Shown here one piece after another: positions 34,565 to 45,871 of a stretch of DNA of 64,000 nt; position 1 is the first letter of the stretch; every line of letters begins with the position of its first letter. This DNA is from Anadara kagoshimensis (taxonomy: Eukaryota > Mollusca > Bivalvia > Arcoida > Arcidae), in assembly GCA_021292105.1 (NCBI GenBank), contig CM037869.1:24070050-24134049 (forward strand), written 5' to 3'. The notes under the pieces are model-generated. The model was given only the letters and a program-made list of their open reading frames with translations, did no database searches and was not told where the DNA came from. Position numbers and translations under genes: made by a program.

Positions 34565-35489
34565 CTCTACTGTATACCTTTTCTTTGATGTACTAGTATC
34601 GGAATCTGAGTTATCGGTGAGCTATCGGACACATCAAAACAACATTTACGTGAACGACCAATGATTTTTATACAACCGATCAAGATCGAATCAAAGCTTT
34701 CCGATTCTAAACTCCAATACTTATGTAAATCTCGTGTTATTGTTTCAATCAATGAATTAACCAATCATTCATGCGTGACAACATTTCCTTTTGATATCTA
34801 TTGGCTTATAAATGTTCAAACGTAATAAAGGAAATTTTACGCGTTTCACACGAGAATTGAACGATCGACGTCACCTTATATATAGCTAGCAAAATTGGAA
34901 ATTGACTTTGATATTAAAATAATTCCAGGAAAAGTGTGAAATTGTTTACAAGGTGGAAATACTCAATAACAACATCGATGAACACGCGATGAGTCTGATA
35001 ATTATGTTGAAAGTTAATATCAGTTTTATTCATAATGCTTTGGTTGTGGGAGGTTGTACGATTTTTTTTTCAGTTTTTTTGTCACGCGTTATGCGAGTTT
35101 GTGCACAGAACAGTCATTGATAATGGATTTATTCCGTATTCAATAAACAAATTTCATGTGGTAAATAAAACAATGGGCGATCCTAGAAACTGCGTCAAAT
35201 GACGTGATTTAACAGTTGATCATTTGACGTGACAGAACACAACGTATGTATGCCATAAAACCATTAAATGACGCCAACGCCAACGTACGCATGCTTTAAA
35301 GTTGACAAGTGTCACCGACAACAATAAACTCTGTTCTTAAACCGGCAAATGTCACGTATGCTCTAAAATCGGCAAATGGCAACGTATGTGTTCTTCGGCG
35401 TAAATTCGCATGTTCACGTTTATAATCGGGTATGAAATAAAATATCACAAACGAGATTCATAAACCCGTTTGTTTTTTCTGCCGGAATG

Positions 35490-36067
35490 TAGTGCAGACC
35501 TGTCAAAAGTGTTTGACACTAAAGTAACAAGAAGGTGTATCTCGGCTGCCAAGGTGTGAAAATCTAGAGACCGAAAACTTCAGAGATAAAGGTACATGTA
35601 GCTATAGCCGAAATTGTCTCGAGAAATAGTCAACGGGAGGTTGGGATGACCTGCCGATTTTGTACCAATTGACGTTTCGCCGACCACGCCAACAATGTTC
35701 AGACACTGGCCGCCATCACGGTACTAAAGTAGCGTCACGGCAACTAATGATGTATTAGTGTCTGTGACGTCATTAGAGGACACAATTTAGGCCGAGTTTT
35801 CATTCTTTTTGTATGTAATTCAATCATCTCGGACGTTTGTTGAAACATTGTGTGCGTGGCCGGCGATCCGTCAATTGACGTTTTGCCGACCACGTCCACA
35901 ATTTTTAGCCACTGGCAGCCATCAGGGTACCAAAGTAGCGTCACGGCAACTAATGGCGTAATAGTGTCAGTGACGTCATTAAATGGCACATTCAGGTCGA
36001 GTTTTCATTCACGGCGATCCGTCAATTCATTAGCTTAGTGTTAAACTTTCGACAGGCCTGTATTGTA
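35490..36067. mobile_element. Palindromic MITE carrying a duplicated GC-richer insert
   Basis: The left end GTGCAGACCTGTCAAAAGTG and the right end TTAAACTTTCGACAGGCCTG belong to the palindromic family. Between them a segment of about 140 bp occurs twice (about 35667-35806 and 35872-36012). It has shared CAATTGACGTTT-GCCGACCACG, GTAGCGTCACGGCAACTAAT and GTGACGTCATTA blocks. The insert is less AT-rich than its surroundings and is not part of other copies. Confidence 0.65.
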
Positions 36068-36237
36068 GGTTTGATTTTGTGAGTCTCTGTTTTTTTAATT
36101 GACTTAAGTATTTTGATGTATTGTATATTAAGTGTACCAATTATACTAGTATGTGACCATATTGCTCATTATCTTCAAGTTCCATATGTACTACTAAAAT
36201 CTCCTGTCCAAAATGTATATTACACAAACCTTTGTTG

Positions 36238-36458
36238 TACAGTACAGACTTGTCGAAAGTTTAACACTGTGCTAACGAAATAGACCCGAACTCAGCTTCT
36301 AAGTGGTCGAGATATGGATACCAAGTGACCAGCTAAAACCTGCCGAGCGATAAATAGCAGCTACTGAAAAGATATAGCTTATGAAAAGCCGAGATGAGTT
36401 TTTGAAACGATACCAATTTGTTATCTTAGTGTTAAACTTTCGACAGGTCTGTACTGTA
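36238..36458. mobile_element. Palindromic Tc1/mariner-like MITE, best complete copy
   Basis: Starts TACAGTACAGACTTGTCGAA and ends with the near-exact reverse complement, finishing GTCTGTACTGTA. The arms continue for about 40 bp (AGTTTAACACT-TGCTAACGAA). The interior has GTGGTCGAGATATGGATA and repeated GATA/CCGAGA blocks, themselves partly inverted. TA at both ends followed by CAGT matches the known TA target choice and CAGT start of Tc1/mariner elements. There is no transposase, so the element is non-autonomous. Confidence 0.8.
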
Positions 36459-36928
36459 TGCCAAGGTAATTTATGACCCAAATTAGTTTCTATATACTAG
36501 TAGTAGACATACATATTGTTCTCTTATAGCTCTCCTCTTTGATCCTTGATCCAAACCCTTTGTCGGTTTCTATATATAAACGCTATTGTTATCATAACAA
36601 ACCAATTCTAAATTTTATGGCAGCCGTGGAATTAAAAACTTCTCCATGTTCGTCTGAAGCTCAGGTGAATTGTTGTCATGTTTTGCTCCTTTCTTTGATT
36701 TATATAATAATATATAATTTTTTTTCTTTTGAGAAATTAGATAATATACCGATATTTTTAGTTCGTCGAGACAAAAGTTCAAAAGAGCTTATTTCAATTA
36801 TCTTATCGTCGACGATGTCGTCTTCACACAGCTGCAGATCAATTTCTAATCAAACACAAGCACATCAGTCCATGTTAAAACCACAATCCCAAAATCAAGG
36901 TAAAAACTTTAAAACAGGCAAATAAGTA

Positions 36929-37134
36929 ACTGTAAACTATTTGCGTGCGATTTACTTTCGCGTGTTTGGCGAGGACAAAATTAGTTAAACATCGCGAACT
37001 AGTTTCCCAAAGAGGTTATATTTATACCAAATATTCAGCGAAGATTCATATCGCGAAGGTTGATAGTCGCGAATTGTGTTTGGTGAGAGAATCGCGAAAG
37101 TTAATAGCCGCGAATAAAAGTTGGTTTACGGTAA
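36929..37134. mobile_element. MITE-like repeat with TCGCGAA-rich interior
   Basis: The left end ACTGTAAACTATTTGCGTGC and the right end GCGAATAAAAGTTGGTTTAC are roughly inverted. The interior repeats ATCGCGAA/TCGCGAAGG motifs several times. A 71-codon frame over it has no recognisable product. Confidence 0.5.
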
Positions 37135-37199
37135 GCAAGGGAATTCCACTAGGAAACTGAGGCTGGGTGTTCCGGAAGGGTAAAACCTGTCTAGCTATC

Positions 37200-38380
37200 T
37201 ACAACCACCGCGTGTGAAATCAAAATTGAGAAAGATAGGAAAGGCTTCAAATTTATTCAGGATAATTTCGACAAAACTTTACAAAATATAAACTTCATAC
37301 ACTTTTTCATCCTAAAAAAATTGGCGTGCATGGCAAGTTATATAAATTCTTCCCTGATTAGTGGGTATTTTGTACATATAATTTCCGATTTGATTTTAAA
37401 ACTTGCACAATTTTTTTCATGAACTTAAAAATTCACAATATGCAAATTTATAAGCGCATGCTCATTGTTGTGTATGACCACACAATATCTGGAGTGCGCC
37501 AGATTGATTTTAAAAACAACTGAACACGAGGTTGTCGTTTTACGAACTAACTTTTTATTAAAACAAATTACATCGATATTGTTACGCGACAATAGAAACA
37601 ACCGCACCTTACATCTGTACGCCAGTAAGTGGTCACGTCCATCCAGCGAAATAACAAAATAAACAAAATGCAACACTCATAAATGTTATTTTTAGATGTT
37701 TTTTTAGCTTTGGTTTTGAAAATTGCAATTTTTATCGTAATCTTAAAATTCAGGTGTGTGTGCATGTTTAGACGCGTTATGTTCATCCTTTGTCGTAAAA
37801 AGCCTCAATCGATCGACATGTGGAAAAAAATCAGAAATTTGATTAAGTTACAATTCACAAAGGTCATTCTTGTGAAGAAAATGTGATTATTTCATTGATG
37901 TTTTTTCATGAACTGGCGAGGGGAACCGTTTTGTTAGGATATCATGTTAGCCTACCTCAATAATTACACCAATGACAAATTCTTTTTCTTCATGAAGTTG
38001 ATTCTTTCAACAATTTCTTGGGGGAAGAATTGTAAGTGTTCTCGCGATTATTGCGATATAAATCGATAGCGAGATCAACTAGACCGGTATAAATTATTTA
38101 TCTATAGGAAAGCCCTATAATTAACGATACAGGACACCAGTCTAGATGACCGTTTGACATTTTGCGCTAAATTGCACGTGCTGTGAATACAAATATGTCT
38201 GCGGTCTTGGAAAGTTATTTATCAAACTGTATATTCCCAGCGTGGTTTTTTTACGATTTATTCAGCTTGTATTGTATATAGGTGGAAAAAGAAGTTCTTA
38301 ATTTGTGTATTCCTCAAATAAAAGTAAAGCCAAGATCTTTTTGTAACACTTACAAAACGGGGTGTTTTGTTCAAATATAT
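37200..38380. other. Non-coding stretch, no gene recognised
   Basis: Several short frames of 63-83 codons overlap on both strands at 37425-37886. None has a motif, signal peptide or splice context I can defend. 37148-37180 is a fragment of the CTTCCGGAGCA-family repeat. Confidence 0.4.
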
Positions 38381-38387
38381 GAAGGAG

Positions 38388-38547
38388 GAACCCGGCGCAC
38401 CAAGAGAAACCACTGACCTTGGGTAAACAAGCTGACAATCCTTCTAATAAAAGGATCCGTCCAGAGTGGGATTCCAACCTTGGCTATGAGAGGTACTCTG
38501 ATCTGTTAACGGGCGCTTTATTCCACTCTGGCACCGATGCCCCTGGT
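38388..38547 (-). mobile_element. tRNA-derived SINE fragment (second family), minus strand
   Basis: Minus strand: head GGTGCCAGAGTGGAATAAAG, B box AGGTTGGAATCCCACTCTGG, then GGATCC-TTTATTAGAAGGAT and GTCAGCTTGTTTACC. It matches the 12955-13105 copy, including CAAGCTGACAATC-TTCT on the plus strand. Confidence 0.55.
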
Positions 38548-38722
38548 AGACTACGGGTATAAAACCATCAATCCCGTTCCAATAAAACGTGTTTTACAAC
38601 AAACCAATTTTTAGTTAGCTATACAGCTTGTATCAAACCAAAACCAATTATGCAGTTAGCTCAATTCCCATTTTAAATCGCATTCCATCGGGAATCAGAC
38701 CCATGACCTCCACCTAACAGAA

Positions 38723-39048
38723 GACCACTGCGGTACCTCAGTTGGTAGAGTGTTCGCTCCGTAGGTGGGAGGTCGTGGGTTCGAGCCCCGGCCGGGTCTG
38801 ACCCAAGACTTGAAAGTGGGTAGCGACTGTTCTTTCGCCAAGCACTACGGCATTACGAAATGAAAGTCACGGTTCTTTCGGATGTAAACTTAAAATAAAC
38901 GAGGTCCCATGTCACGGCGGGTTTGGCACGCTAAAGAACCCTGCTGTATAATGCCATCAGCGCAACGCACAGGCAAAATTTCTGCACCTTCGCCTATAGC
39001 TGGCGACGTCTCGATATAAGTGAAATATTCTCAACTCAACTCAACTCC
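38723..39048 (+). mobile_element. CTCAA-tailed tRNA-derived SINE, reference-quality full copy
   Basis: The tRNA-like head has a clear A box (GGTACCTCAGTTGGTAGAGT) and B box (GTGGGTTCGAGCCCCGGCC), an internal Pol III promoter. The body follows: CTGACCCAAGACTTGAAAG, TTCTTTCGCCAAGCACT, GAAATGAAAGTCACGG, AACGAGGTCCCATGTCACGG, GCGCAACGCACAGGC, CCTATAGCTGGCGACGTCTC, ATATAAGTGAAATATTC. It ends in (TCAAC)n. About 325 bp long. At least ten other copies in this window can be aligned to it. It would need LINE machinery in trans to move. Confidence 0.85.
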
Positions 39049-39420
39049 ACCAAATAGAACCAATCTTGAAAACAATATGGTATTTGAATGGTTAATGTAC
39101 TCAGTTTAGAGTATCATTGTTTCTTATTAACCATTCACAGTAACTGGGGCTAGTTGTTCAAAGCTTGATTAGTTTAATCAGTGAGTAACGCAAATTTAAA
39201 ACATCAATAAAAATCAACATAACATCGTCAAATTCATTTTTTATAACAATGTGCTTTAGTTTGGTGAAATTCTATATATTTTTTGAAAATTTCAAGTTTA
39301 ATTTTACAACATAATTGAAATTATGCGAAATTCAATTTTTGAACAATCTATTGATTAAATTAATCTGACTTCGAACAACTCGCCCTAGATTGTTACAGAA
39401 CTGAGTAAGTGTAGTCAACA

Positions 39421-39556
39421 TACAGACCTGTCGAAAGTTTAACACTGAGCTGACAAAAAAGGAGTCGAATCTCGGCTGCTTAGTTACCGAGACATATTTA
39501 AGGCCCAGTCACAGAGCCAATGAACTAAGTGTTAAACTTTCGACAGACCTGTACTT
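39421..39556. mobile_element. Palindromic MITE, internally deleted copy
   Basis: Left TACAGACCTGTCGAAAGTTT and right TAAACTTTCGACAGACCTGT, only 136 bp apart. The interior retains GGAGTCGAATCTCGGCTGCT. Confidence 0.75.
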
Positions 39557-39929
39557 TTTGACATCATGATCCGTTGTCGGCACAATCTTTAATTTATTGA
39601 CTTCTTATTCTATTAACATGCATGCTGGATCTATAAAAATGTCGGACGACATGAAGTGAAATGGTATACACTTAAATAGAAATGTAACATGTCCTTAATT
39701 AAAGAAAGACGTGGGAGGTGTTGTCTTCAAGGACGGACCTGTCTGTCAAAGTTTTATCTTTGTTGGAAAAACGGAAACAAATGAAATTGACATTTATCTT
39801 TACAATATGTTTTATGTCCAAATATGGTAGCTTGAAACCGATGATAAATTCAGTTAATGTAAAAATTAAATCCCCATTTCCTAAATGTACAACATTGATT
39901 TTAATTTACAAATCAGAAGCCAACAGTTT

Positions 39930-40100
39930 AACAGACATGTTCACAGTTTAACACCGATGTTACGAAAAGAAGTTGAAACTCTACTGCAGAGTGGGCATGA
40001 TACCGAGAGATAATAAATAGTTGTCGAAAAGATGGCGAAGTGCTTCGGCACACATTCGTTAGTATAATGTTAAACTTTCGACAGTTCAGTATTGTTTGTG
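39930..40100. mobile_element. Palindromic MITE, degenerate copy
   Basis: Left ATGTTCACAGTTTAACACCG and right TGTTAAACTTTCGACAGTTC. The interior has GAAGTTGAAACTC and a GAGATAATAAATAGTTGTCG block typical of the family. Confidence 0.6.
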
Positions 40101-40489
40101 TAACACCCCGTCACAACTGTGCCACAACTGAAGTTGTTGCCCTTATGAGTGGACGAGATGTGTAATACTAGTGGTCAAAAAGCTACCAAGAAGTACACGA
40201 CAGCTGTTGATACATGTGATAACAGAAATTTCAGGTTTTGAAAAGGGAAATTTTTGGACTTGTTTGTAGGACTGTATAAAGCGAACGAGGAGGTAACAAA
40301 ATGTTATTTTGTATTAATAGTATGTAATCACTCATATCGGAGAGCCTTATGCGAGATTGGCTTAGTCCTAATAAGCAACCCTAAAAAAATAAAGTCATTA
40401 TTATTACTATAGGAGCCATGCATAATGGGCTGCCGATTTGACTCTCCTTCGTTAGGTTAGTGTTAAATTTCGACAGGTATGTACTGTTT

Positions 40490-40752
40490 GATAGTGATCT
40501 GACCAAAGTTTAACACTGAGTTGACGAATAGGAGTTGGAACTGAACCGTTTGTTAGACGATATATGGATAGCTAATGAACAAAATTCTGCCGAGAGATAA
40601 CTAACGACGAGTCGGGATGATCTGCCGATCCGGAACTCATTGCTTAGTTTTGTGGTCGACCAACTTTTGACACGTCTGTACTGTATCAGTGTAACCCGAT
40701 CCGGGCGGCACTCATTGTTTACTTTTGTGTTAAACTTTCGACACGTCTGCAC
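40490..40752. mobile_element. Palindromic MITE with a duplicated right end
   Basis: Begins near GATCTGACCAAAGTTTAACA. The right end occurs twice: TTTTGACACGTCTGTACTGT at about 40670 and TTAAACTTTCGACACGTCTG at about 40735. Each is preceded by CGATCCGG and CACTCATTG. Duplication of a right end is also seen at 26802 and 29320-29945. Confidence 0.6.
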
Positions 40753-40768
40753 TTATACCTGTATAAGT

Positions 40769-40771
<3 letters not shown>

Positions 40772-40816
<45 letters not shown>
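40772..40816. repeat. (CA)n microsatellite
   Basis: Uninterrupted CA run beside the MITE right end. Confidence 0.95.
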
Positions 40817-40819
<3 letters not shown>

Positions 40820-41227
40820 GTGTACCAAATGTGAATAGCTAGTGTCCGAGATAGATAGCAGATGTCTAAAAGCTGTCCAGTCATAGCTAACGAGTTTAAT
40901 GTTAAACTGTCGACGGGTCAGTAGTTTATATGTTTGCTGACCATCTGACATATGCAAGCTGTTTCAATTATCTTAAGTGGTCAAACACTCTTAAGAAGAT
41001 TACTTCATTACTCTGAAAAGCAGTTATTTGGAACTGACCATCATATAAATATAGCTACTTCTACAAATAAATAAAATTGAACCAATTCATCACATTTTGT
41101 ACTAAGAGTGTTTCCGGTATGTTTAACAGGATACTATTAAGTAAGTATTTCGTGAAGTATTTCCATATCTTTAATACGAAAATTGTACAGACCTGTAGAT
41201 ACAATACAGACATGTCGAAAGTTAAAC

Positions 41228-41595
41228 AGACCACTGCAGTAGCTCAGTTTGTGGAGCGCTCGTTCCGTAGGTGGGAGGTCGTGGGTTCGAGCCCCGACCG
41301 GGTCTGATTCGAGACTTGAAAGTGGGTAGTAACTATCCTTTCGCCAAGCACTCGACATTTACGAAATGAAAGTCACGGGTTCTTTCAGATAGTAACTTAA
41401 AATAAACTAGGTTTTGTATCACGCTGTGCTTGGCACGATTACGTACCCTGCTGTATAATGCCAACAGCGCAATGCACAGGCCAAGCTTCTGTGCCTTCGC
41501 CTATAGCTGGCGACGTCTCGATACAAGTAAAAATACAAGTAAAAATTATTTACTGGGACGTTAAACACCATTACTCAACTCAACTCAACTCAACT
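41228..41595 (+). mobile_element. CTCAA-tailed tRNA-derived SINE, full copy with TCAAC tail
   Basis: Head ACCACTGCAGTAGCTCAGTT, B box GTGGGTTCGAGCCCCGACC, the family body, and GCCTATAGCTGGCGACGTCT. A short duplication (CAAGTAAAAA twice) follows, then TACTGGGACGTTAAACACCA and (CTCAA)n. The GGGACGTTAAACACCATT stretch before the tail is seen in this copy and at 9600 and 59095. Confidence 0.85.
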
Positions 41596-41604
41596 CGGCT
41601 GCTG

Positions 41605-41938
41605 TGTGGCAAAGATAGAGCTAATGACAGAAAAGATGCTAAGACATAGTGCTGCCGAAAGCTGTCGAGATAACGGTTACAATGGCCGAGATGAGGTGAT
41701 GATTCAGCACTAGCTCTTTGGTTTAGTGTTAAACGTTCGACAGGCATGCACTGTAGTTTAACACTGAACTAACGAAAAGGATCAGTAAACCGGCTGTCGA
41801 GTAGTCGAGATATCGATAGGTGGTAACCGAAAAGCTACCAAAAAATAGATAGAGCTAACAAGAGACTGGGATGAGTTGTTGATTCTGTACTAATTCGTTA
41901 GTTTAGTTTTAAATTTTGGACAGGTCTGTACTGTATAT
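41605..41938. mobile_element. Two palindromic MITE copies abutting
   Basis: A partial copy ends at GTTCGACAGGCATGCACTGT (about 41753). A second begins at once with AGTTTAACACTGAACTAACG and ends TTTTGGACAGGTCTGTACTG near 41936. Both have the GAGATA-CGATAGG and GAAAAGCTACC blocks. Confidence 0.65.
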
Positions 41939-42239
41939 TGGCAAGAGTCATTTATTTATTTTACATAATGATTAGCCGCTGGTCGTAAAAAAGAGACTTA
42001 ATAAGATACGTACACTCCTTTAAACAAATTACTCCATAGCTAACCACAATTTTACAGGTTTCTTGTCAAGTGTCGATATTTTTCTTCGCACTCTGGTTTT
42101 CTCCTCCTTCAAATATAATGGTTATAAGGGAACCGTAGGTATTTCCTTGTTCCTTAAAAGGCGCGATACCCTTTCTATTCAAGTGTCATTGTTAATGAAG
42201 AATACATGTATTAGTCGCTAATTATAATTAGACTAACTT

Positions 42240-43960
42240 AAGATATACAATATAAAAACTCTTAGCTAGCTATTTCTCCTCGTAAGCAGCATTGTCATAA
42301 TTAGAATGAATTCTCTTTAAATAGATGTGAATGCGCCATACGCATAAATATTAATCGCTAATTGGGTAATACAATTTTTAATACAATAGTAAAAAAAATC
42401 CTCTTGGCTAGCTATCTATCCTCGCGATCAGTATTGTCTAAATAGAACGGAATTCTCTCTTAAAAGAATAGAAACCATTTCGATTCAAATACCATTTACA
42501 TAAATGTTGGTTTCTAATTATAACGAAAATATACACTATAGTAAAAAGAAACTCTTAGCTAGCTACATGTATCAGCAGCATTGATCTAAATAAAACGGCA
42601 TTCTGTCTTAAAAAGCGGATTTTCTCTTAAAAGATGTGAATGTGCCATTTGCATAAATATACTAATTATGAACTTAATATATACACTATGTTTGAAAAAC
42701 TCTTAGCTATCCTTCCTCGTAAGCAACACTGAATTCGCTCTTAAAATGCGAATATGTCATTTATATAAATATTAGTCGCTAATTATGAATTGAAGGTATA
42801 TATATATATATAGTGGAAAACTCTTAGCTAGCTATCTCTACTTGTAAGCAGCATTGTCTAAATAAAACGGAATTCTCTCTTAAAACTTACAAAATGTGAA
42901 TATGCGAATATGTTATTTGCCTAAATATCAGTGGCTAATTGTGAACTTAATTAAGATTACGCTATACTGGAAAAATCTCTTAGCTAGCTATCTCTCCTCG
43001 TAAGCAGCATTGTCTAAATAAAACGGAATTGTCTCTTAAAACTTACAAAATGTGAATATGCGAATATGTCATTTGCCTAAATATCAGTGGCTAATTGTGA
43101 ACTTAATTAAGATTACGCTATACTGGAAAAATCTCTTAGCTAGCTATCTCTCCTCGTAAGCAGCATTGTCTAAATAAAACGGAATTGTCTCTTAAAACTT
43201 ACAAAATGTGAATATGCGAATATGTCATTTGCCTAAATATCAGTGGCTAATTGTGAACTTAATTAAGATTACGCTATACTGGAAAAATCTCTATCTCTCC
43301 TCGTAAGCAGCATTGTCTAAATAAAACTGACTGAATTCTCTCTTGAAATGTGAACTCCCTCTAAAAATGCGAATGTGTCATTTATATAAATATTAGTCGC
43401 TAACTATGAACTTAGATATACTACGATTAGTAGAAAAAATTCTTAGCTAGCTATTTCTCCTGGTAAGCAGCATTGTCTAAGTTCCCTCTTGAAATGTGAA
43501 CTCTCTCTTAAAATGCAAATGTGTCATTTGCATAAATATTAGTCGCTAATTATGAACTGAAGATATAAAATTTTTATACATATATATATAACGGTTGAAA
43601 AAAATCTCTAAGATAGCTGTGTCTCCTGGTAAGCAGCATTGTCTGAATTCTCTCTTAAACTTAAAAAAATGTAAATGTGCTAATATGTCATTTGCATAAA
43701 TATATGTGGCTAATTATAAACTTAAGATATACACTATAGTGGAAAAAACTTCACTTTGTAAGCAGCATTGTCTAAATAAAACTCTCTTAAAAATGTAAGC
43801 TCTCTCTTAATAATGTGTCATTTATATAAATATTAGTCGCTAATTATGAACTTAAGATATACTACGATTAATTAGTAGAAAAAACTCTTAGCTAGCTATC
43901 TCTCCTCGTAAGCAGCATTGTCTAAATAAAACTGAATTCTCTCTTAAAAGATGTGAAACC
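42240..43960 (+). repeat. Tandem array, about 12 units of roughly 145-160 bp
   Basis: Each unit has CTCTTAGCTAGCTATCTCTC, CTCGTAAGCAGCATTGTCTA, AATAAAACGGAATTCTCTCT, a TATGTCATTTGCATAAATAT segment, and a CGCTAATTATGAACTTAAGA-like segment. Two or three units around 42900-43290 are almost identical with a 158 bp spacing, which shows recent expansion. Outer units are more diverged. The array ends about 300 bp upstream of the candidate leader exon of the channel gene. Confidence 0.85.
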
Positions 43961-44273
43961 GTTTCTTTATAAGTACATCTCCACACAAATAATCAATAAG
44001 AATACCAAAATGGTTTTCAAAAGGCGTCTTTCTATCTCAGTACATTAACACCGATTTTATATTCAGAATGTCGCCGTATTATACCGTGTCTGGTTAAACT
44101 TGCAAAGCCACAACGGAGGAGGACGGGAGGCATTCACCACAAAGAAACGGCGGGTAATGCGGAGGAAATGATATGATATGGTCTTTCTGAATCAATAGAC
44201 AACGCATAACACGACGAGTTTCAACATCTGTGTATCTTAAAATTCTTATAATTCGGAGAAACAGGAAGACGAC

Positions 44274-44318
44274 ATGGATTCCTCGGAACTTTTTCGGATT
44301 TTCCTACATAACTTAAGG
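44274..44318 (+). other. Candidate 5' leader exon end of the channel gene
   Basis: An ATG at 44274 opens 15 codons (MDSSELFRIF...) that run into AAGG/GTAAGAG, a good splice-donor sequence at 44319. The preceding 200 bp is less AT-rich than its surroundings. Joined to the acceptor at 45716 it would hit a stop within eight codons, so it could only be a non-coding leader with an upstream ORF. This rests on splice-site appearance alone. Confidence 0.2.
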
Positions 44319-44329
44319 GTAAGAGAATG

Positions 44330-45700
44330 ATAGTATTTGTTCTGTAAAAACATATTTTTCTAGAAACCATCTGAATTCTAAATTATGCTATTTTTACTAT
44401 ATATATTTTGACGTCAACATTTAATAGTAAAATGTGTTTTAAGATATTCAGGGGAAAATATTGGATGAAGATGCAGACGGTTTGTTTTTATTTTTAAACA
44501 ATATAAAGGTCTGTCAATGATCGTCATTATCATATTACTATGATCAGTAAATTCCATTACATGCATGAGTTAATCCAGAAGAATCCAATGGCTAAAATAA
44601 ACGTACTCAATCGACCTAATTAAATTGTGGCATGTATTTGAAATAAATGATAATTTAATACGCAATCATGTACTAGTTCAACATCAGTAATAAAGTATCG
44701 ATATTAATATTTATGTATCATGTGAAGTGATGCGTAAGAGGGGAAATAAGACTGTGTCCTCGCGCGTTGTATAAAGTCATACCAGGAAAAATCTATATAT
44801 TCATATCTAGAAAATTTCTTTTATATGTAATTATATCGTTGGCTTAATAATGACAGTACAATAACACGCCGAAGGTTTGATATTCTTTAATAAAAATGTA
44901 TTGACGAATTTGGTTTAAGGGATAAAAAGGAAAGCTAACACAATACGAGACATATTTCTCCTTTTGTAACCGTTTGTAGCCACATCCATATTTAATTTAT
45001 TGAACCAGTGGTATTGTGTATTTAAATGTTATTTGTTTTGCGATCTGAAGTAACGCATCACTTATATATTCGCGTTGATATTGTCATCGAGTCAGTCATT
45101 ATACAGTATTTCTGCATTTAAACCCTTTCATGGTTATAACATCGTCGTCTGCCTCACTAGATACAAACTGTATATGGAAAGCAGACGTTTCAAATCGCCT
45201 CTGTACCATATGTTACAGGTTTAGCCAGCTATAATACTAACAGTTGTAGTAGAAGCAGAGGACAGAATTTCAACAACATGACTTCCTTTAAGCATGGCGG
45301 GAAAGAATTTGGCGGGGAAATCGGAATATGGAATTCAACGTCAACGACATGTGTCAGAATGTTTTAGTGTACTTTGGAGTTATTTTCTTTATTAGTTTTT
45401 TAAGAAAACACAGAATGGGAGATGGTTGGATAAGGAGAGCGTCCGGGATTATTTTTGTGGATAATAGATCTTCTGCAGGTCAACATTGCCTAACGGAAGT
45501 ATTTTTTATTCCACAAAAAACCTCAAAATTATTCAAAAGTTGGTTCCAGGAGCTTCTAACATAGTCGGCGTTTTTTGGATAACGTGATTACTGGAAAAAT
45601 AGGATACTCAACACTTGTGAGAACGGTATGGAATATATATTTGTTTATAATTCTATCTATTATATATAAAAAGGTTCTTAATGTTTTAATATATTGAGAT
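44330..45700. other. Stretch upstream of the channel exon, no gene recognised
   Basis: Mostly AT-rich. The interval 45240-45560 is less biased and has a 78-codon frame at 45328 with no recognisable domain. It could hold promoter or leader sequence for the downstream gene, but I see no convincing core promoter motif. Confidence 0.35.
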
Positions 45701-45714
45701 TTTTGTCCGGTTTC

Positions 45715-45716
45715 AG
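45715..45716 (+). other. Probable splice acceptor of the channel exon
   Basis: A pyrimidine-rich TTTTTGTCCGGTTTCAG precedes 45717. An in-frame stop at 45746 rules out coding continuity from upstream, so the exon would begin with untranslated leader. That leader contains a 3-codon upstream ORF at 45729-45740 (M-G-K-stop). Confidence 0.45.
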
Positions 45717-45871
45717 AATTCACGACGGATGGGGAAATAAAAAATAATATTTTTATACAATTATTGTATAGTACTAACTCATTGTACACAGTATACAACG
45801 TAAATATTGAGACCATATTTCCCATTAGTTTTTGCGTGAAGGTTATTTTTTTACGAAGTGTTCATTACGCA

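Noticed and set aside
36539..36925. 128-codon plus-strand frame
   Set aside because: No recognisable domain, a mixed hydrophobic and low-complexity composition, no splice context, and it abuts repeats on both sides. Probably chance.
45328..45564. 78-codon frame upstream of the channel exon as an N-terminal exon
   Set aside because: It ends in a stop without a good donor, and the channel exon has an in-frame stop before its ATG, so it cannot be joined in frame at the site proposed.
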